DNA from: Verrucomicrobiota bacterium
Lineage (GTDB): Bacteria > Verrucomicrobiota > Verrucomicrobiia > Opitutales > Opitutaceae
NCBI GenBank assembly: GCA_016871595.1
Contig: VHCY01000006.1
Span: 1-50,864, forward strand
Length of the DNA stretch: 50,864 bases
Direction: 5' to 3'
How positions within the stretch are numbered: position 1 is the first letter of the stretch; the number at the start of each line of letters is the position of its first letter. Both the position numbers and the translations under genes were made by a program. The notes under the pieces were generated by a model. That model saw only the letters and a program-made list of their open reading frames with translations, made no database searches and had not been told where the DNA came from. Positions 18,604-27,727 of the stretch are shown here, piece by piece.

Positions 18604-18618
18604 CCGCCAGGCGGCGGT

Positions 18619-19386
18619 TCAGTACCGCCGCGCCGCCCAGAAGCGGCAGTCGTCGGAAAACTCCCGGACGGCCTGCGTCTCCCGCGCGAGCTCGCGGCGG
18701 GCCGCGTCGAAGGTGTGGCTCCACCCCGTCGCGGCGAGATCGGCCAGCACCTCGGCCCGGTCCGGCAGGTGCATAAAGGTGCGGCCGTTCTCGTCCGCGA
18801 AATACCGGTCGCCGAACTCCACGAGCCGCGGGTCCTGCTCGCCCCGCGCCCAGCGCTCGGCCTCGAGCCGCCACAGGGCGCGTTCCACCCGCGAGCTCTC
18901 CCGGTCGTGGGTGGTGAAGAGCAGGGTCGCGCCGGGCCGGCAGGCCGCGTGCAGCCCGGCCAGCGCGCGCCGGCGGTTCTCCCGGCCCGGGATCTGCATC
19001 AGGCCGTTGAATGGGAACAGTGCGCCCGCCGCGGGTGCCACGCCGGCGGCGGCGAGGGCGGGACCGACACGGGTGGCGTCGGCCTCGAGAAACCGGATCG
19101 CCTCCGCGCCGCGCTCCGCAGCCAGGCTGCGGGCCTGATCGAGCAGTTCCGCCGCGAAGTCGAACGCGGTCAGGTGCCGGTATCCCAGTTCCCAGAGCCC
19201 GATGGTGACGCGACCCGCGCCGCAGCCGGCCTCGAGCAGGGGGGCTTCGCGATCCGGGAAGAACCGCTCGATCAGCAGCCGTTCCGACGCCCAGAGCCCG
19301 AGCCCGTGGGCGGCGCGGGTGTAGTGCAGCACCGCGGACAGGTCATTGAAGTCCGCGCGGACGGTGGCGGCGCTGATCCGGGGCAC
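18619..19386 (-). CDS. Class I SAM-dependent methyltransferase
   Basis: About 255 residues with motif I LLEAGCGAGRVTIGLWELGY, an acidic post-I region (LTAFDFAAELLDQAR), LEADATRV at motif II and the later LHAACRPGATLLFTTHDRESS. This is a methyltransferase-11/25 type Rossmann domain; the substrate is unknown. The proposed start is the GTG at 19386, just 9 bp beyond the stop of the upstream rRNA methyltransferase gene. The frame remains open far upstream only as an overlap with that gene. It is probably co-transcribed with it, but a joint function is not evident. Confidence 0.8.
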   Translation of the reverse strand: MPRISAATVRADFNDLSAVLHYTRAAHGLGLWASERLLIERFFPDREAPLLEAGCGAGRVTIGLWELGYRHLTAFDFAAELLDQARSLAAERGAEAIRFLEADATRVGPALAAAGVAPAAGALFPFNGLMQIPGRENRRRALAGLHAACRPGATLLFTTHDRESSRVERALWRLEAERWARGEQDPRLVEFGDRYFADENGRTFMHLPDRAEVLADLAATGWSHTFDAARRELARETQAVREFSDDCRFWAARRY

Positions 19387-19394
19387 GGTGGAAC

Positions 19395-20510
19395 TCAGCG
19401 CCGGCGCCAGGCGGCGAGGAACATCCCGTTCGCCTCGAGCTCCTGGGGCCAGAGCGTGACGCTGGCCGGGCCTTCCGTCATCCCGAAGAGCGGGGTCGGT
19501 TCGACTTCCGGATGCGCGGCGCCGAACGCGGCCGCCAGCTCGGTGGTCTCGCGCCGGGTGAGCGTGCAGACCGCGTAGATGAGCCTGCCGCCTGGCCGCA
19601 GGGCGGAGACGACGCGCTCGAGCAGGGCGCGCTGCGTGCCGGCCAGCTCGGCGACGTCCGCCGGTCCCGTCGTCCAGCGCGCGTGCGGGTTGCGCTGCCA
19701 GGTGCCCACGCCGCTGCAGGGGGCGTCGAGCAAGATGCCGTCGAACTTCGTCTTCGTGGGCAGCCGGGTGCCGCCATCCCAGGGGGCGACGCGGAAATTG
19801 AACACCTCCGCCCGCGCGGCGCGGCGCCGCAGGGTGGCCAGGCGCCGGGCGTTCCGGTCGGTCGCCCAGAGGAGGCCCTTGTTCTGCATCAGGTCCGAGA
19901 GGTGCAGCAGCTTGCCGCCCTCGCCGGCACAGACGTCCCACCAGGTCTCCCCGGCCCGGGGCGCGCAGGCGTGCCCGACGAGCTGGGAGGCGAGGTCCTG
20001 GATCTCGAAGGCGCCGCGATGGAAGGCGGGCGTGAGGAAAAGGTCCTGCGTGCCGGTGTAGCGCAGCGCATCCGGGGCGCGTTCCGAGGCGCGGCAGTCG
20101 CCGAGCTCGCGCGCGAGTCGGGCGGCGGTGCCCGGCCGGGCGCGGAGCCACAGCGCCGGTTCACGCTGCAGCTGGCGCAGGAACTCCGCGGGAACGTCCA
20201 TCTCGTCGCGCAGCCACGGCGGCACCGCGCGGGCGGCGAGGGCCTCGGGTTTCACCGCGCGCGGATCGGCGTCGAAGCGCGCCTGGAGCTCGAGCGCGGC
20301 GGCGACCTGGCGCTGGAGCGAGTCGCGGGCGGGGAGCCATTCGCGCCAGCGGAAGGAGGCGAAGACCGCGCGGCTGATCGCGCGGCGCTCCCGGCCGCCG
20401 AGCCGGCCGGAATCCGCGAGGTGGCGGCGCAGCACCGCGTCCGCCGGGAGTTCGCCGGTGACGCCGGCCAGAACGCGCGCGGCGTGGTTCAGGATGGCGG
20501 ATTCGTGCAT
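19395..20510 (-). CDS. RsmB/NOP2-family RNA 5-methylcytosine methyltransferase
   Basis: A 371-residue RNA m5C methyltransferase of the Sun/NOL1/NOP2 family. The SAM motif is WWDVCAGEGGKLLHLSDLM. The two family cysteines are in DAPCSGVGTWQRNP (general role in product release) and AVCTLTRRE (nucleophile). The N-terminal ~150 residues are a helical NusB-like region, as in RsmB. The most likely target is cytosine in 16S rRNA, though position specificity cannot be told. An ATG at 20510 is preferred over the TTG at 20513. It starts 22 bp after the dnaE stop and is probably part of that transcription unit. Confidence 0.9.
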   Translation of the reverse strand: MHESAILNHAARVLAGVTGELPADAVLRRHLADSGRLGGRERRAISRAVFASFRWREWLPARDSLQRQVAAALELQARFDADPRAVKPEALAARAVPPWLRDEMDVPAEFLRQLQREPALWLRARPGTAARLARELGDCRASERAPDALRYTGTQDLFLTPAFHRGAFEIQDLASQLVGHACAPRAGETWWDVCAGEGGKLLHLSDLMQNKGLLWATDRNARRLATLRRRAARAEVFNFRVAPWDGGTRLPTKTKFDGILLDAPCSGVGTWQRNPHARWTTGPADVAELAGTQRALLERVVSALRPGGRLIYAVCTLTRRETTELAAAFGAAHPEVEPTPLFGMTEGPASVTLWPQELEANGMFLAAWRRR

Positions 20511-20532
20511 CAAGAAGCCAGCGCGGGGCCGG

Positions 20533-23500
20533 TCACGACCGGCGCTTCCAGCGGCGGTCCTCCTTCAGTTCCAGGCGCCGTGTCTCCACCAGCACGCCGG
20601 CGACAGCGGGGTGCGCGCGCAGCTGCTGGAAGGAGGCGGCGTTGATCTTCCAGGTCAGCGCGGGGCTGGCCTCCGCCACCGGGGTGAAGTGGTCGGGGAA
20701 GGCGAAGGCGAACTCCACGCGGGTGTCCCCGACCTGGCGGTCGATCGTGGCGCGCAGCCGGGTGAGGAAATCGGGCGTATCCGGGGACTCCGGACGGAGC
20801 AGCCAGGTGACCTTGCTGACCAGGGCCGCGACCTGGGCGTCGAGCGGGTAGCACTCCTTGACGTTGAGGCGCGCGCCCTCGGCGTTGACGAGCACGTTGC
20901 CCTGCACGAGCACCAGCGCGTTCTCGCCGAGGGTCTGCCCGTAGGCGGCGTACCCGTCGGCGAAGAGGTTCAGCGCGAGGGTGGCCCGCTGGGTGGCAAG
21001 GGTGAAGGCGACCCAAGGCCGGTTGTCTTTCTTCGCGAGCTTCTTGACCAGGCTGCCGGCGATCCCGCAGAGGCGGAAGTCGGTGCGGTCCGGCTGCTGG
21101 AGCAACGCTTCCGGCGCAAAGGTGTCGATCGCCTCCGTCAGGCCCGCGTAGGCCTCGAGCGGGTGGCCGGAGACGTAGAAGCCGAGCAGTTCCTTCTCGA
21201 AGGCCAGCTTCTCCGCGGGCGGGAAATCCTCGGCCGCCGGCCGGGCCGGGGCGGCGCCGCGGCCGGGCGCGGGGGTGGCGGGGGCGGGGTCGCCGCCGAG
21301 GAGGTCGAGGAAGCTGTGCTGGCCGGCCGCGCGGTCGCGAGCCGCGGCGGCCGCGGCGGCCAGCGCGCCGTCGATCCCGTCGAAGAGGGCGCGGCGGGGG
21401 GCGCCCGCGTAGTCGAAGGCGCCCGTCTTCACCAGGTGCTCCAGCACGCGCTTGTTGATGGCGCGGCCGTCGATCCGGCGCGCGAAGTCCTCGAAGTCCC
21501 GGTAAGGCCCGCCCTGCTCGCGCTCGGCGATGATCTGCTGCGCAGCCAGCTCGCCCACGCCCTTGATCGCCCCCAGCCCGAAGCGGATGCGCCCGCCGAC
21601 CGGGGTGAAGGTCTCGCGCGACTCGTTCACGTCGGGACCGAGCACCGTGATGCCCATCGCGCCCGCCTCGGCGACGAAGTGGGCGACCTTGTCCGCGTTG
21701 CCGAGCTCCGCGGTGAGGACGGCGGCCATGAAGGCCACCGGGTGGTTGGCCTTGAGGTAGGCCGTCTGGTAGCTGACGAGCGCGTAGGCCGCCGAGTGCG
21801 ACTTGTTGAAGCCGTAGCTGGCGAACTTGTTGAGCAGGTCGAAGATCTCGTTCGCCTTGCGCTCGTCGAGGCGGTTCACGCGGCCGGCCCCCTCGACGAA
21901 CTTGAGGCGCTCCTTGGCCATCGCCTCGGCGTCCTTCTTGCCCATCGCGCGCCGCAGCACATCGGCGCCGCCGAGCGTGTAGCCCGCGATGATCTTGGCG
22001 CACTCCATCACCTGCTCTTGGTAGACGATGATCCCGTGCGTCTCGCGCAGCGACTGCTCGAGCAGCGGGTGCGGGTAGGAGACGCTGGCGGGGTCCTTCT
22101 TGCCGCGGGCATAGTCGGGGATGAACGCCATCGGGCCCGGGCGGTAGAGCGCGCAGATGGCGTTGATGTCGTCGATGTTCGACACGCCCACCTGGCGGCA
22201 CGCGTTCTGCATCCCCGGGGATTCGAGTTGGAACACGCCCACGGTGCGGCCGGCGTTGAGCAGGGCGTAGGTCGCGGGGTCGTCGAGCGGGATCGTCTCG
22301 ATGTCGAAGGCCGGATCCGCCCCGCGGCGGATGTGCGCCACCGCGTCCGCGATGACGGTGAGGGTCTTCAGCCCGAGAAAGTCCATCTTCAGCAGGCCGA
22401 GCTTGCCCACCGCGTTCATATCGAACTGCACCGTGATGTCGCCCTCCTGCAGGGTGAGCGGCACGAACTCCTCGAGCGGCTGGTCGGTGATGATGATCCC
22501 GGCCGCGTGCTTGCCGGTGTTGCGCACCATCCCCTCCAGCACGCGCGCCTGGTCCATAATGCGCTTGGCCACCGGGTTGCGCGCCACCTCGTCGCGCAGC
22601 TCCGCGCTCTTGGCGACCGCGTCCTCGAGGGTGATGTTGAGCTCGTCCGGCACCATCTTGGCCAGCCGGTCCGCCTCGGCGAAGGGCAGGTTGTGCACGC
22701 GCGAGACGTCGCGGATGACCATCTTCGCCCCGAGGGTGCCGTAGGTGATGATGTTGGCGACGCACTGCTCCCCGTACTTGCGGCGCACGTAATCGATCAC
22801 CTCGCCGCGCCGCCGCATGCAGAAGTCGATGTCGAAGTCCGGCGGGGAGACGCGCTCCGGGTTCAGGAAGCGCTCGAACAGCAGCCGGAAACGGATGGGG
22901 TCGAGGTTGGTGATCCCGAGCAGGTAGGCGACGAGGCAACCGGCGCCGGAGCCGCGGCCCGGGCCGACCGGGATACCCTGTGCCTTGGCCCAGGCGATGA
23001 AGTCCCAGACCACGAGGAAGTAGTCCACGAACCCGGTCACCCCGATGATCGCCAACTCGAACTCGAGGCGCACCACGAGCTCCTCGTCGCGAGTGAGGCC
23101 GGAGTAGTCGGGGGCCTGGGGCTTCTGGCCCGCCGGGGGATGACGGATGCGCTCCAGCCGCTCGGCGATGGCGGGTTGCGCGGCGACCAGCGCGGGATCG
23201 AAGCCGTAGCGTTGCCGCAGGCCCTCGAGGCAGAGGTGATGCAGGTAGCCCGTCCGGTCGGTCTTCACCTCCGGGGGGAGGGGATAGCGCGGGTAGCGCT
23301 CGCTGCCCTTGGGGAAGGGGATCGCGAGGTCGCACATCTCGGCGACGAGCCGGGTGTTGGGCACGGCGTCAGGGACCTCCGCGAACAGGCGCGCCATCTC
23401 CGCGCCCGACTTCAGGTAGAATTCCTGGCCGGTGAAGCGCATCCGCTTCTCCTCCTCGATCTTGGCGCCCGTCTGGATGCAGAGCATCGCGTCGTGCGGG

Positions 23501-24165
23501 CCGGCGTCGGCCTGCCGCACGTAGTGCACGTCATTCGAGCAGACCACCTTCAGGCCGAACTCCTCGGCGAGCTGGAGCAGGCCGGGGATGATCTGGCGCT
23601 GCTCGGGCAGGCCGTGGTCCTGCAGCTCGACGAAGAAATTCTCGCGGCCGAAGATCTCCACGAAGCGCCCGCACGCGCGGCGCGCCTCCTCCTCGCGGCC
23701 GTGCAGCAGGTGCTGCGGGACCAGCGAGGCGAGGCAGCCGGTGAAGCCGATTAGGCCCTCGGCGTGGCGCGCCAGGGTCTCGAGGTCAGTGCGGGGCTTG
23801 TAGTAGAACCCCTTCAGGTGGGCGTCCGAGACGAGTTTCAGCAGGTTCTGGTAGCCCCGGAGGTTTTTCGCGAGCAGGCCCAGGTGGAAGATGGTCTTCC
23901 CCTCGTCGTCGTTGCGCCCGTGTTTCTCCAGCCGCGAGTGCTCGACCAGGTAGAGTTCGCAGCCGATCAGCGGCTTCAGGCCGCGGGCTTTCGCCTGTTG
24001 GTAGAACTCGATCGCACCGTAGAGGTTGCCGTGGTCCGTCAGCGCCATCGCGCCCATCCCCATCTCCACCGCCCGCTCCACCAGCCGGTCGATGCGGCAG
24101 CAGCCGTCCAGGAGACTGTAGTCGGTGTGGACGTGGAGATGGACGAACTGGGGATCGGCGGACAC
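20533..24165 (-). CDS. dnaE: DNA polymerase III alpha subunit
   Basis: The replicative polymerase subunit, 1210 residues, the usual DnaE length. An N-terminal PHP domain starts with HLHVHTDYSLLDG (9-21). The polymerase core includes GPGRGSGAG (401-409) and the catalytic PDFDIDF (442-448, with Asp445 and Asp447). Helix-hairpin-helix sequences lie around VGELAAQQI. A likely internal beta-clamp-binding motif is QHSFLDLL (949-956), followed by an Ala/Pro-rich linker and the OB domain. The start codon is GTG at 24165. A C-terminal basic end (KEDRRWKRR) is present. Two methyltransferase genes follow on the same strand. Confidence 0.98.
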   Translation of the reverse strand: MSADPQFVHLHVHTDYSLLDGCCRIDRLVERAVEMGMGAMALTDHGNLYGAIEFYQQAKARGLKPLIGCELYLVEHSRLEKHGRNDDEGKTIFHLGLLAKNLRGYQNLLKLVSDAHLKGFYYKPRTDLETLARHAEGLIGFTGCLASLVPQHLLHGREEEARRACGRFVEIFGRENFFVELQDHGLPEQRQIIPGLLQLAEEFGLKVVCSNDVHYVRQADAGPHDAMLCIQTGAKIEEEKRMRFTGQEFYLKSGAEMARLFAEVPDAVPNTRLVAEMCDLAIPFPKGSERYPRYPLPPEVKTDRTGYLHHLCLEGLRQRYGFDPALVAAQPAIAERLERIRHPPAGQKPQAPDYSGLTRDEELVVRLEFELAIIGVTGFVDYFLVVWDFIAWAKAQGIPVGPGRGSGAGCLVAYLLGITNLDPIRFRLLFERFLNPERVSPPDFDIDFCMRRRGEVIDYVRRKYGEQCVANIITYGTLGAKMVIRDVSRVHNLPFAEADRLAKMVPDELNITLEDAVAKSAELRDEVARNPVAKRIMDQARVLEGMVRNTGKHAAGIIITDQPLEEFVPLTLQEGDITVQFDMNAVGKLGLLKMDFLGLKTLTVIADAVAHIRRGADPAFDIETIPLDDPATYALLNAGRTVGVFQLESPGMQNACRQVGVSNIDDINAICALYRPGPMAFIPDYARGKKDPASVSYPHPLLEQSLRETHGIIVYQEQVMECAKIIAGYTLGGADVLRRAMGKKDAEAMAKERLKFVEGAGRVNRLDERKANEIFDLLNKFASYGFNKSHSAAYALVSYQTAYLKANHPVAFMAAVLTAELGNADKVAHFVAEAGAMGITVLGPDVNESRETFTPVGGRIRFGLGAIKGVGELAAQQIIAEREQGGPYRDFEDFARRIDGRAINKRVLEHLVKTGAFDYAGAPRRALFDGIDGALAAAAAAARDRAAGQHSFLDLLGGDPAPATPAPGRGAAPARPAAEDFPPAEKLAFEKELLGFYVSGHPLEAYAGLTEAIDTFAPEALLQQPDRTDFRLCGIAGSLVKKLAKKDNRPWVAFTLATQRATLALNLFADGYAAYGQTLGENALVLVQGNVLVNAEGARLNVKECYPLDAQVAALVSKVTWLLRPESPDTPDFLTRLRATIDRQVGDTRVEFAFAFPDHFTPVAEASPALTWKINAASFQQLRAHPAVAGVLVETRRLELKEDRRWKRRS

Positions 24166-24310
24166 GCGCGGGCTGAGGGAAGCCGCTGCGCGTGGCCGGG
24201 CAAGAACCGAAACGTCCCGCCGCGCCGCGCGGGATTTGCGCTCGCCACGCGCGCCCGCCCGGACACGCTCTGCGCACCCCGCGCGCGGGTGTCCCGCGCG
24301 TCTCCCCCCG

Positions 24311-25534
24311 ATGAGCTCCTCCGCCCCCGTGCCCGTGCCTGCCCCGCTCCCGGACCGGCTGCAGTCCCTCGATGTCTACCGCGGCCTGATTATGATCTCG
24401 CTCGCGTGCAACGGCTTCGGCCTCGCCGCGACGGCGCGCAACCACCTCAAGGCCGATCCGGACTCCGGTTTCTGGGGCCTGGTCCTGCACCAGTTCGAGC
24501 ACGCCGAATGGCGCGGGGGCGGCTATTGGGACCTCATCCAGCCGTCGTTTATGTTTATGGTCGGCGTCTCGATGGCGTACTCCTACGTGCGGCGCCAGCG
24601 CGAGGGCGAGTCGTGGGGCCGGATGTTCGGGCACGCCTGCTGGCGGGCGGTGGCGCTCGCGGCGCTCGGCATCTTCCTCATCTCGAACGGCCGCAACGGC
24701 ACCGAGTGGTCCCTGATGAACGTGCTCACGCAGATCGGCCTCGGTTACCCGTTCCTGTTTTTGCTCTGGGGGCGGTCCGTGCGGGTGCAGGCGGGGGCGG
24801 TGGCGGCGATTCTGCTCGGGACCTGGATCCTGTACGCCGCTTATCCGGCGCCGGGGATCGATCCGGCCGCGGGGGCGCCGAAGGCGGGCGTCACCGCCGC
24901 CTGGGCGCAGCAGCACCTCGCCGGGGTGGGCGCGGCCTGGCACAAGAACGTCAACGTCGGGCACGCGATCGACACCTGGCTCCTGAATCTGCTGCCGCGG
25001 TCGGATCCCTTCGTCTTCAACGGCGGCGGGTACCAGACGATCAATTTCCTGCCGTCGCTGGCGACGATGCTGCTCGGCCTGATGGCGGGCGAGTTGTTGC
25101 GCTCGGGGCGCGAGGCGCGGGACAAGGCCCGCTGGCTCCTGCTGGCGGGGATCGCGGGCCTGGCCTTGGGCCTGCTGGGCGCGGCCCTGGGGATCCCGCT
25201 GGTGAAGCGGATCTGGACGCCGAGCTGGGCCCTGTGGTCGACCGGCTGGTGCGCGCTGATCTTGGGCGGGCTGTACTGGGCGGTGGACGTGCAGCGGTGG
25301 CGCGGTTGGACGTTCCCGCTGGTGGTGGTCGGGATGAACTCCCTTGCCATCTACGTGATGGGGATGCTGCTGCGGCCGTGGACGGCGAAGACGTTCCAGA
25401 CGCACCTCGGGTCGGACGTGTTCAAGGTGCTGGGCGCGGCGAACGCGCCGTTCGTGCAGGCGACCGTGGTGGGTCTGATGTTCTGGCTGGCCTGCTGGTG
25501 GCTCCACCGCCGCCGGATCTTCCTGCGCCTCTGA
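24311..25534 (+). CDS. Multipass HGSNAT/DUF5009-like acyltransferase
   Basis: A 407-residue integral membrane protein with about ten hydrophobic helices. The opening LQSLDVYRGLIMISLACNGF is the family hallmark of DUF5009/DUF1624 proteins, which are related to heparan-alpha-glucosaminide N-acetyltransferase. Other marks are YWDLIQPSFMFMVGVSMAYS, WSLMNVLTQIGLGYPFLFLL and VVGMNSLAIYVMG. It may transfer acetyl groups to sugars across the inner membrane; this is inferred from distant relatives. The ATG at 24311 is 145 bp from the divergent dnaE start. Its stop codon lies at the left edge of a long palindrome that separates it from convergent ABC transporter genes. Confidence 0.85.
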   Translation: MSSSAPVPVPAPLPDRLQSLDVYRGLIMISLACNGFGLAATARNHLKADPDSGFWGLVLHQFEHAEWRGGGYWDLIQPSFMFMVGVSMAYSYVRRQREGESWGRMFGHACWRAVALAALGIFLISNGRNGTEWSLMNVLTQIGLGYPFLFLLWGRSVRVQAGAVAAILLGTWILYAAYPAPGIDPAAGAPKAGVTAAWAQQHLAGVGAAWHKNVNVGHAIDTWLLNLLPRSDPFVFNGGGYQTINFLPSLATMLLGLMAGELLRSGREARDKARWLLLAGIAGLALGLLGAALGIPLVKRIWTPSWALWSTGWCALILGGLYWAVDVQRWRGWTFPLVVVGMNSLAIYVMGMLLRPWTAKTFQTHLGSDVFKVLGAANAPFVQATVVGLMFWLACWWLHRRRIFLRL

Positions 25535-25699
25535 GCCGGACTCATTCAGTTGGTCGGGTCGCCCCGAGGCGATTTGACGGCCCCTTTCGGTTTGCGTCAG
25601 CCGCTCCACATACCCTCCGGGTATGCGTCGGGCTTCCTCGACCGAAATCGGCTCGCCCTCTCGCCCCGCCGCTCCGCCGCCAACTGCATGAGTCCGGCT
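25534..25699. repeat. 166-bp imperfect palindrome (REPIN- or MITE-like)
   Basis: The 20-bp outer arms at 25534-25553 and 25680-25699 are complementary with one mismatch (left arm AGCCGGACTCATTCAGTTGG). The exact centre is a perfect hairpin, CATACCC-TCC-GGGTATG (25609-25625). The parts between also pair partly, with TTTCGGT-type segments matching on both sides. The element fills the space between two convergent genes, abutting the stop of the acyltransferase gene and ending 32 bp from the stop of the ABC ATPase gene. It may be a mobile non-coding repeat or a bidirectional terminator. Confidence 0.75.
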
Positions 25700-25731
25700 G
25701 ACGGAGCGCGGTCAGGAGCGGGATCCTCGGC

Positions 25732-26715
25732 TCAGATCTCCCCGAGCCGGACGCAGGCGGCCTCGCGGGCGGGGCCGGCGGGGACCAGCGGGGGGACCGC
25801 CTCCCGGCAGCGCGCGACCGCGTGCGCGCAGCGGGGATGGAAGGCGCAGCCCGACGGCGGGTTGATCGGCGAGGGCGGATCCCCCGGCAGCACCAGCCGC
25901 TGCCGCGTCCGCTCCACGTCCGGATCCGGCACCGGGATCGCGCTCACCAGCGCCTTCGTGTACGGGTGCTGCGGCCGCTCGATCACGTCCGCCGCCGTCC
26001 CCAGTTCCACGATCCGCCCCAGGTACATCACCGCGACCCGGTCGGAGATGTGCTTCACCACGGAGAGGTCGTGCGCGATGAAGATCAGGGTGAGGTCCAT
26101 CTCCCGGCACAGGCCGGCCAGGAGGTTCAGGATCTGCGCCTGGATCGAAACGTCGAGGGCCGAGACCGGCTCGTCCGCCACGACGATCCGCGGCTCGAGG
26201 GCGAGGGCCCGCGCGATCGCGATCCGCTGCCGCTGGCCGCCCGAGAACTCGTGCGGGTACTTGCGCAGGAACCGCGGCGCCAGGCCGACGCGCTCCATCA
26301 GGCGGTGCACGCGGGCCGGGATCTCCTCCGCCGGGCAGACGCCGTGCACCCGGAGCGGCTCGGCCAGGGTGTCGAACACGGTCATCCGCGGGTTGAGCGA
26401 CGCGTAGGGATCCTGGAAGATCATCTGCAGGTCCCGCCGGGCCGCCCGCACCTCCGCGGCGTCCGCGGTGGTCAGGTTGCGCCCGCCCAACAGCACGGTG
26501 CCCGCGGTGGTCGGCAGCAATTGCAGGATCGTCCGCGCCAGGGTGGATTTCCCGCAGCCGGATTCGCCGACGAGGCCCAGAACCTCGCCCTTCTTCACGC
26601 TGAGCGTGACGCCGTCGACGGCCTTCACCGTGCCCGCGTCGCGCCGGAAGATCAGCCCGCGGTGCAGCGGGAAGTGGGTCTTGACGTCGCGGAGCTCGAG
26701 GATCGGGGCGGACAT
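25732..26715 (-). CDS. Oligopeptide ABC transporter ATP-binding protein (OppF/DppF type)
   Basis: A 327-residue ATPase for a dipeptide/oligopeptide importer, acting on the cytoplasmic face. Walker A is GESGCGKST, the Q-loop is [10 protein letters not shown], the signature is [15 protein letters not shown], Walker B is [12 protein letters not shown] and the switch His is in IAHDLSVV. The C-terminal peptide-importer extension has the Cys-containing [11 protein letters not shown]. The ATG at 26715 is chosen; the frame extends to 26844 inside the upstream gene. It lies 13 bp after the OppD-like gene. Permease and substrate-binding genes are not adjacent, because the downstream neighbour is convergent. 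Confidence 0.93.
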   Translation of the reverse strand: MSAPILELRDVKTHFPLHRGLIFRRDAGTVKAVDGVTLSVKKGEVLGLVGESGCGKSTLARTILQLLPTTAGTVLLGGRNLTTADAAEVRAARRDLQMIFQDPYASLNPRMTVFDTLAEPLRVHGVCPAEEIPARVHRLMERVGLAPRFLRKYPHEFSGGQRQRIAIARALALEPRIVVADEPVSALDVSIQAQILNLLAGLCREMDLTLIFIAHDLSVVKHISDRVAVMYLGRIVELGTAADVIERPQHPYTKALVSAIPVPDPDVERTRQRLVLPGDPPSPINPPSGCAFHPRCAHAVARCREAVPPLVPAGPAREAACVRLGEI

Positions 26716-26728
26716 CGGGCGGGAGGGC

Positions 26729-27703
26729 TCAGAGTTCTCCGGCGTGCGCGCGCGGGCACGCGTGGCGGTGGCCGGGGGCGGTCTCGCGCAACTCCGGTCG
26801 CTCGCCGCGGCAGGCCGCGACGGCGTGCTCACAACGGGCGGCAAACGCGCACCCCGCGACCGGCCGCGAAAGGTCCGGCGGCAGGCCCGGGATGGTGTAG
26901 AGGGTCGAGCCCTTGGCCTGCAGGGCCGGGATCGAGCGCTGCAGGGCGCGGGTGTAGGGGTGCTTCGGCGCGTGGAAGAGCGTCCGCGTGTCGGCCGTCT
27001 CCACGATGCGCCCCGCGTACATCACCTGCACGCGGTCGCACAGGCCCGAGACCACGCCGAGGTCGTGCGTGATGAAGATGACGGCCATCCCGAGCTCACG
27101 CTGCATCCGGCGGATCAGCTCCAGGATCTGCGCCTGCACCGTCACGTCCAGCGCGGTGGTGGGCTCGTCGGCGATCAGTAGCTCCGGCTTGGTGATGAGC
27201 GCCATCGCGATCATCACCCGTTGGCGCATCCCGCCGGAGAACTCGTGGGGGTAGAGGTCGAGCCGCCGCGCGGCATCGTTGATCCCGACCGCCTCCAGCA
27301 TTGCGAGGCCGCGGCGCCGCGCCTCCTCCCGAGGCAGCCGCTCGTGAATCAGCAGCGGCTCGATCAGTTGGTCGCCGATCCGCAGGTAGGGGTTCAGCGA
27401 CGTCATCGGATCCTGAAAGATCATCGCGATGCGCTTGCCGCGCAGGGCCCGTGCCTCCTCCGGCCGGCAGCGGAGCAGGTCCGTCCCCGCGAAGACCGCG
27501 CTGCCCCCCTCGATCCGCCCCGGCGGCTGCGGAATCAGGCCGAGGATCGAGTAACAAGTCACCGACTTGCCGGAACCGGATTCGCCGACGATGCCGAGGG
27601 TCTCGCCCCGCTCGAGACTGAAGCTCACCCCGTCAACGGCCCGCGTCACGCCGGTGCGGGTATGGAAGCTGGTCCGGAGATCGGTGACTTCGAGGAGCGG
27701 CAC
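26729..27703 (-). CDS. Oligopeptide ABC transporter ATP-binding protein (OppD/DppD type)
   Basis: A 324-residue partner of the OppF-like ATPase. It has Walker [10 protein letters not shown]-loop [17 protein letters not shown], signature [15 protein letters not shown], Walker [13 protein letters not shown] and switch ITHDLGVV. The C-terminal oligopeptide/dipeptide domain includes [14 protein letters not shown] and AGCAFAARC. The start codon is GTG at 27703, 24 bp after the stop of the acyltransferase-glycosyltransferase gene. The heterodimer with OppF would energise a peptide importer whose membrane parts must be encoded elsewhere. Confidence 0.93.
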   Translation of the reverse strand: MPLLEVTDLRTSFHTRTGVTRAVDGVSFSLERGETLGIVGESGSGKSVTCYSILGLIPQPPGRIEGGSAVFAGTDLLRCRPEEARALRGKRIAMIFQDPMTSLNPYLRIGDQLIEPLLIHERLPREEARRRGLAMLEAVGINDAARRLDLYPHEFSGGMRQRVMIAMALITKPELLIADEPTTALDVTVQAQILELIRRMQRELGMAVIFITHDLGVVSGLCDRVQVMYAGRIVETADTRTLFHAPKHPYTRALQRSIPALQAKGSTLYTIPGLPPDLSRPVAGCAFAARCEHAVAACRGERPELRETAPGHRHACPRAHAGEL

Positions 27704-27727
27704 TGGGGAAAGGGGTCTAGACGGGAA

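Noticed and set aside
18619-20510. Methyltransferases next to dnaE as a restriction-modification system
   Set aside because: One has the paired cysteines and motifs of an rRNA m5C enzyme, and the other is a generic small-molecule type. Neither has DNA methyltransferase target-recognition features, and no nuclease is adjacent. They cannot explain the CATG avoidance.
20128-23754. A ~1200-codon open frame on the plus strand opposite dnaE
   Set aside because: It is the antisense of a fully recognisable DnaE. Its composition is low-complexity Arg/Gly/Asp/Val text without domains, as expected from strong GC bias at third positions.
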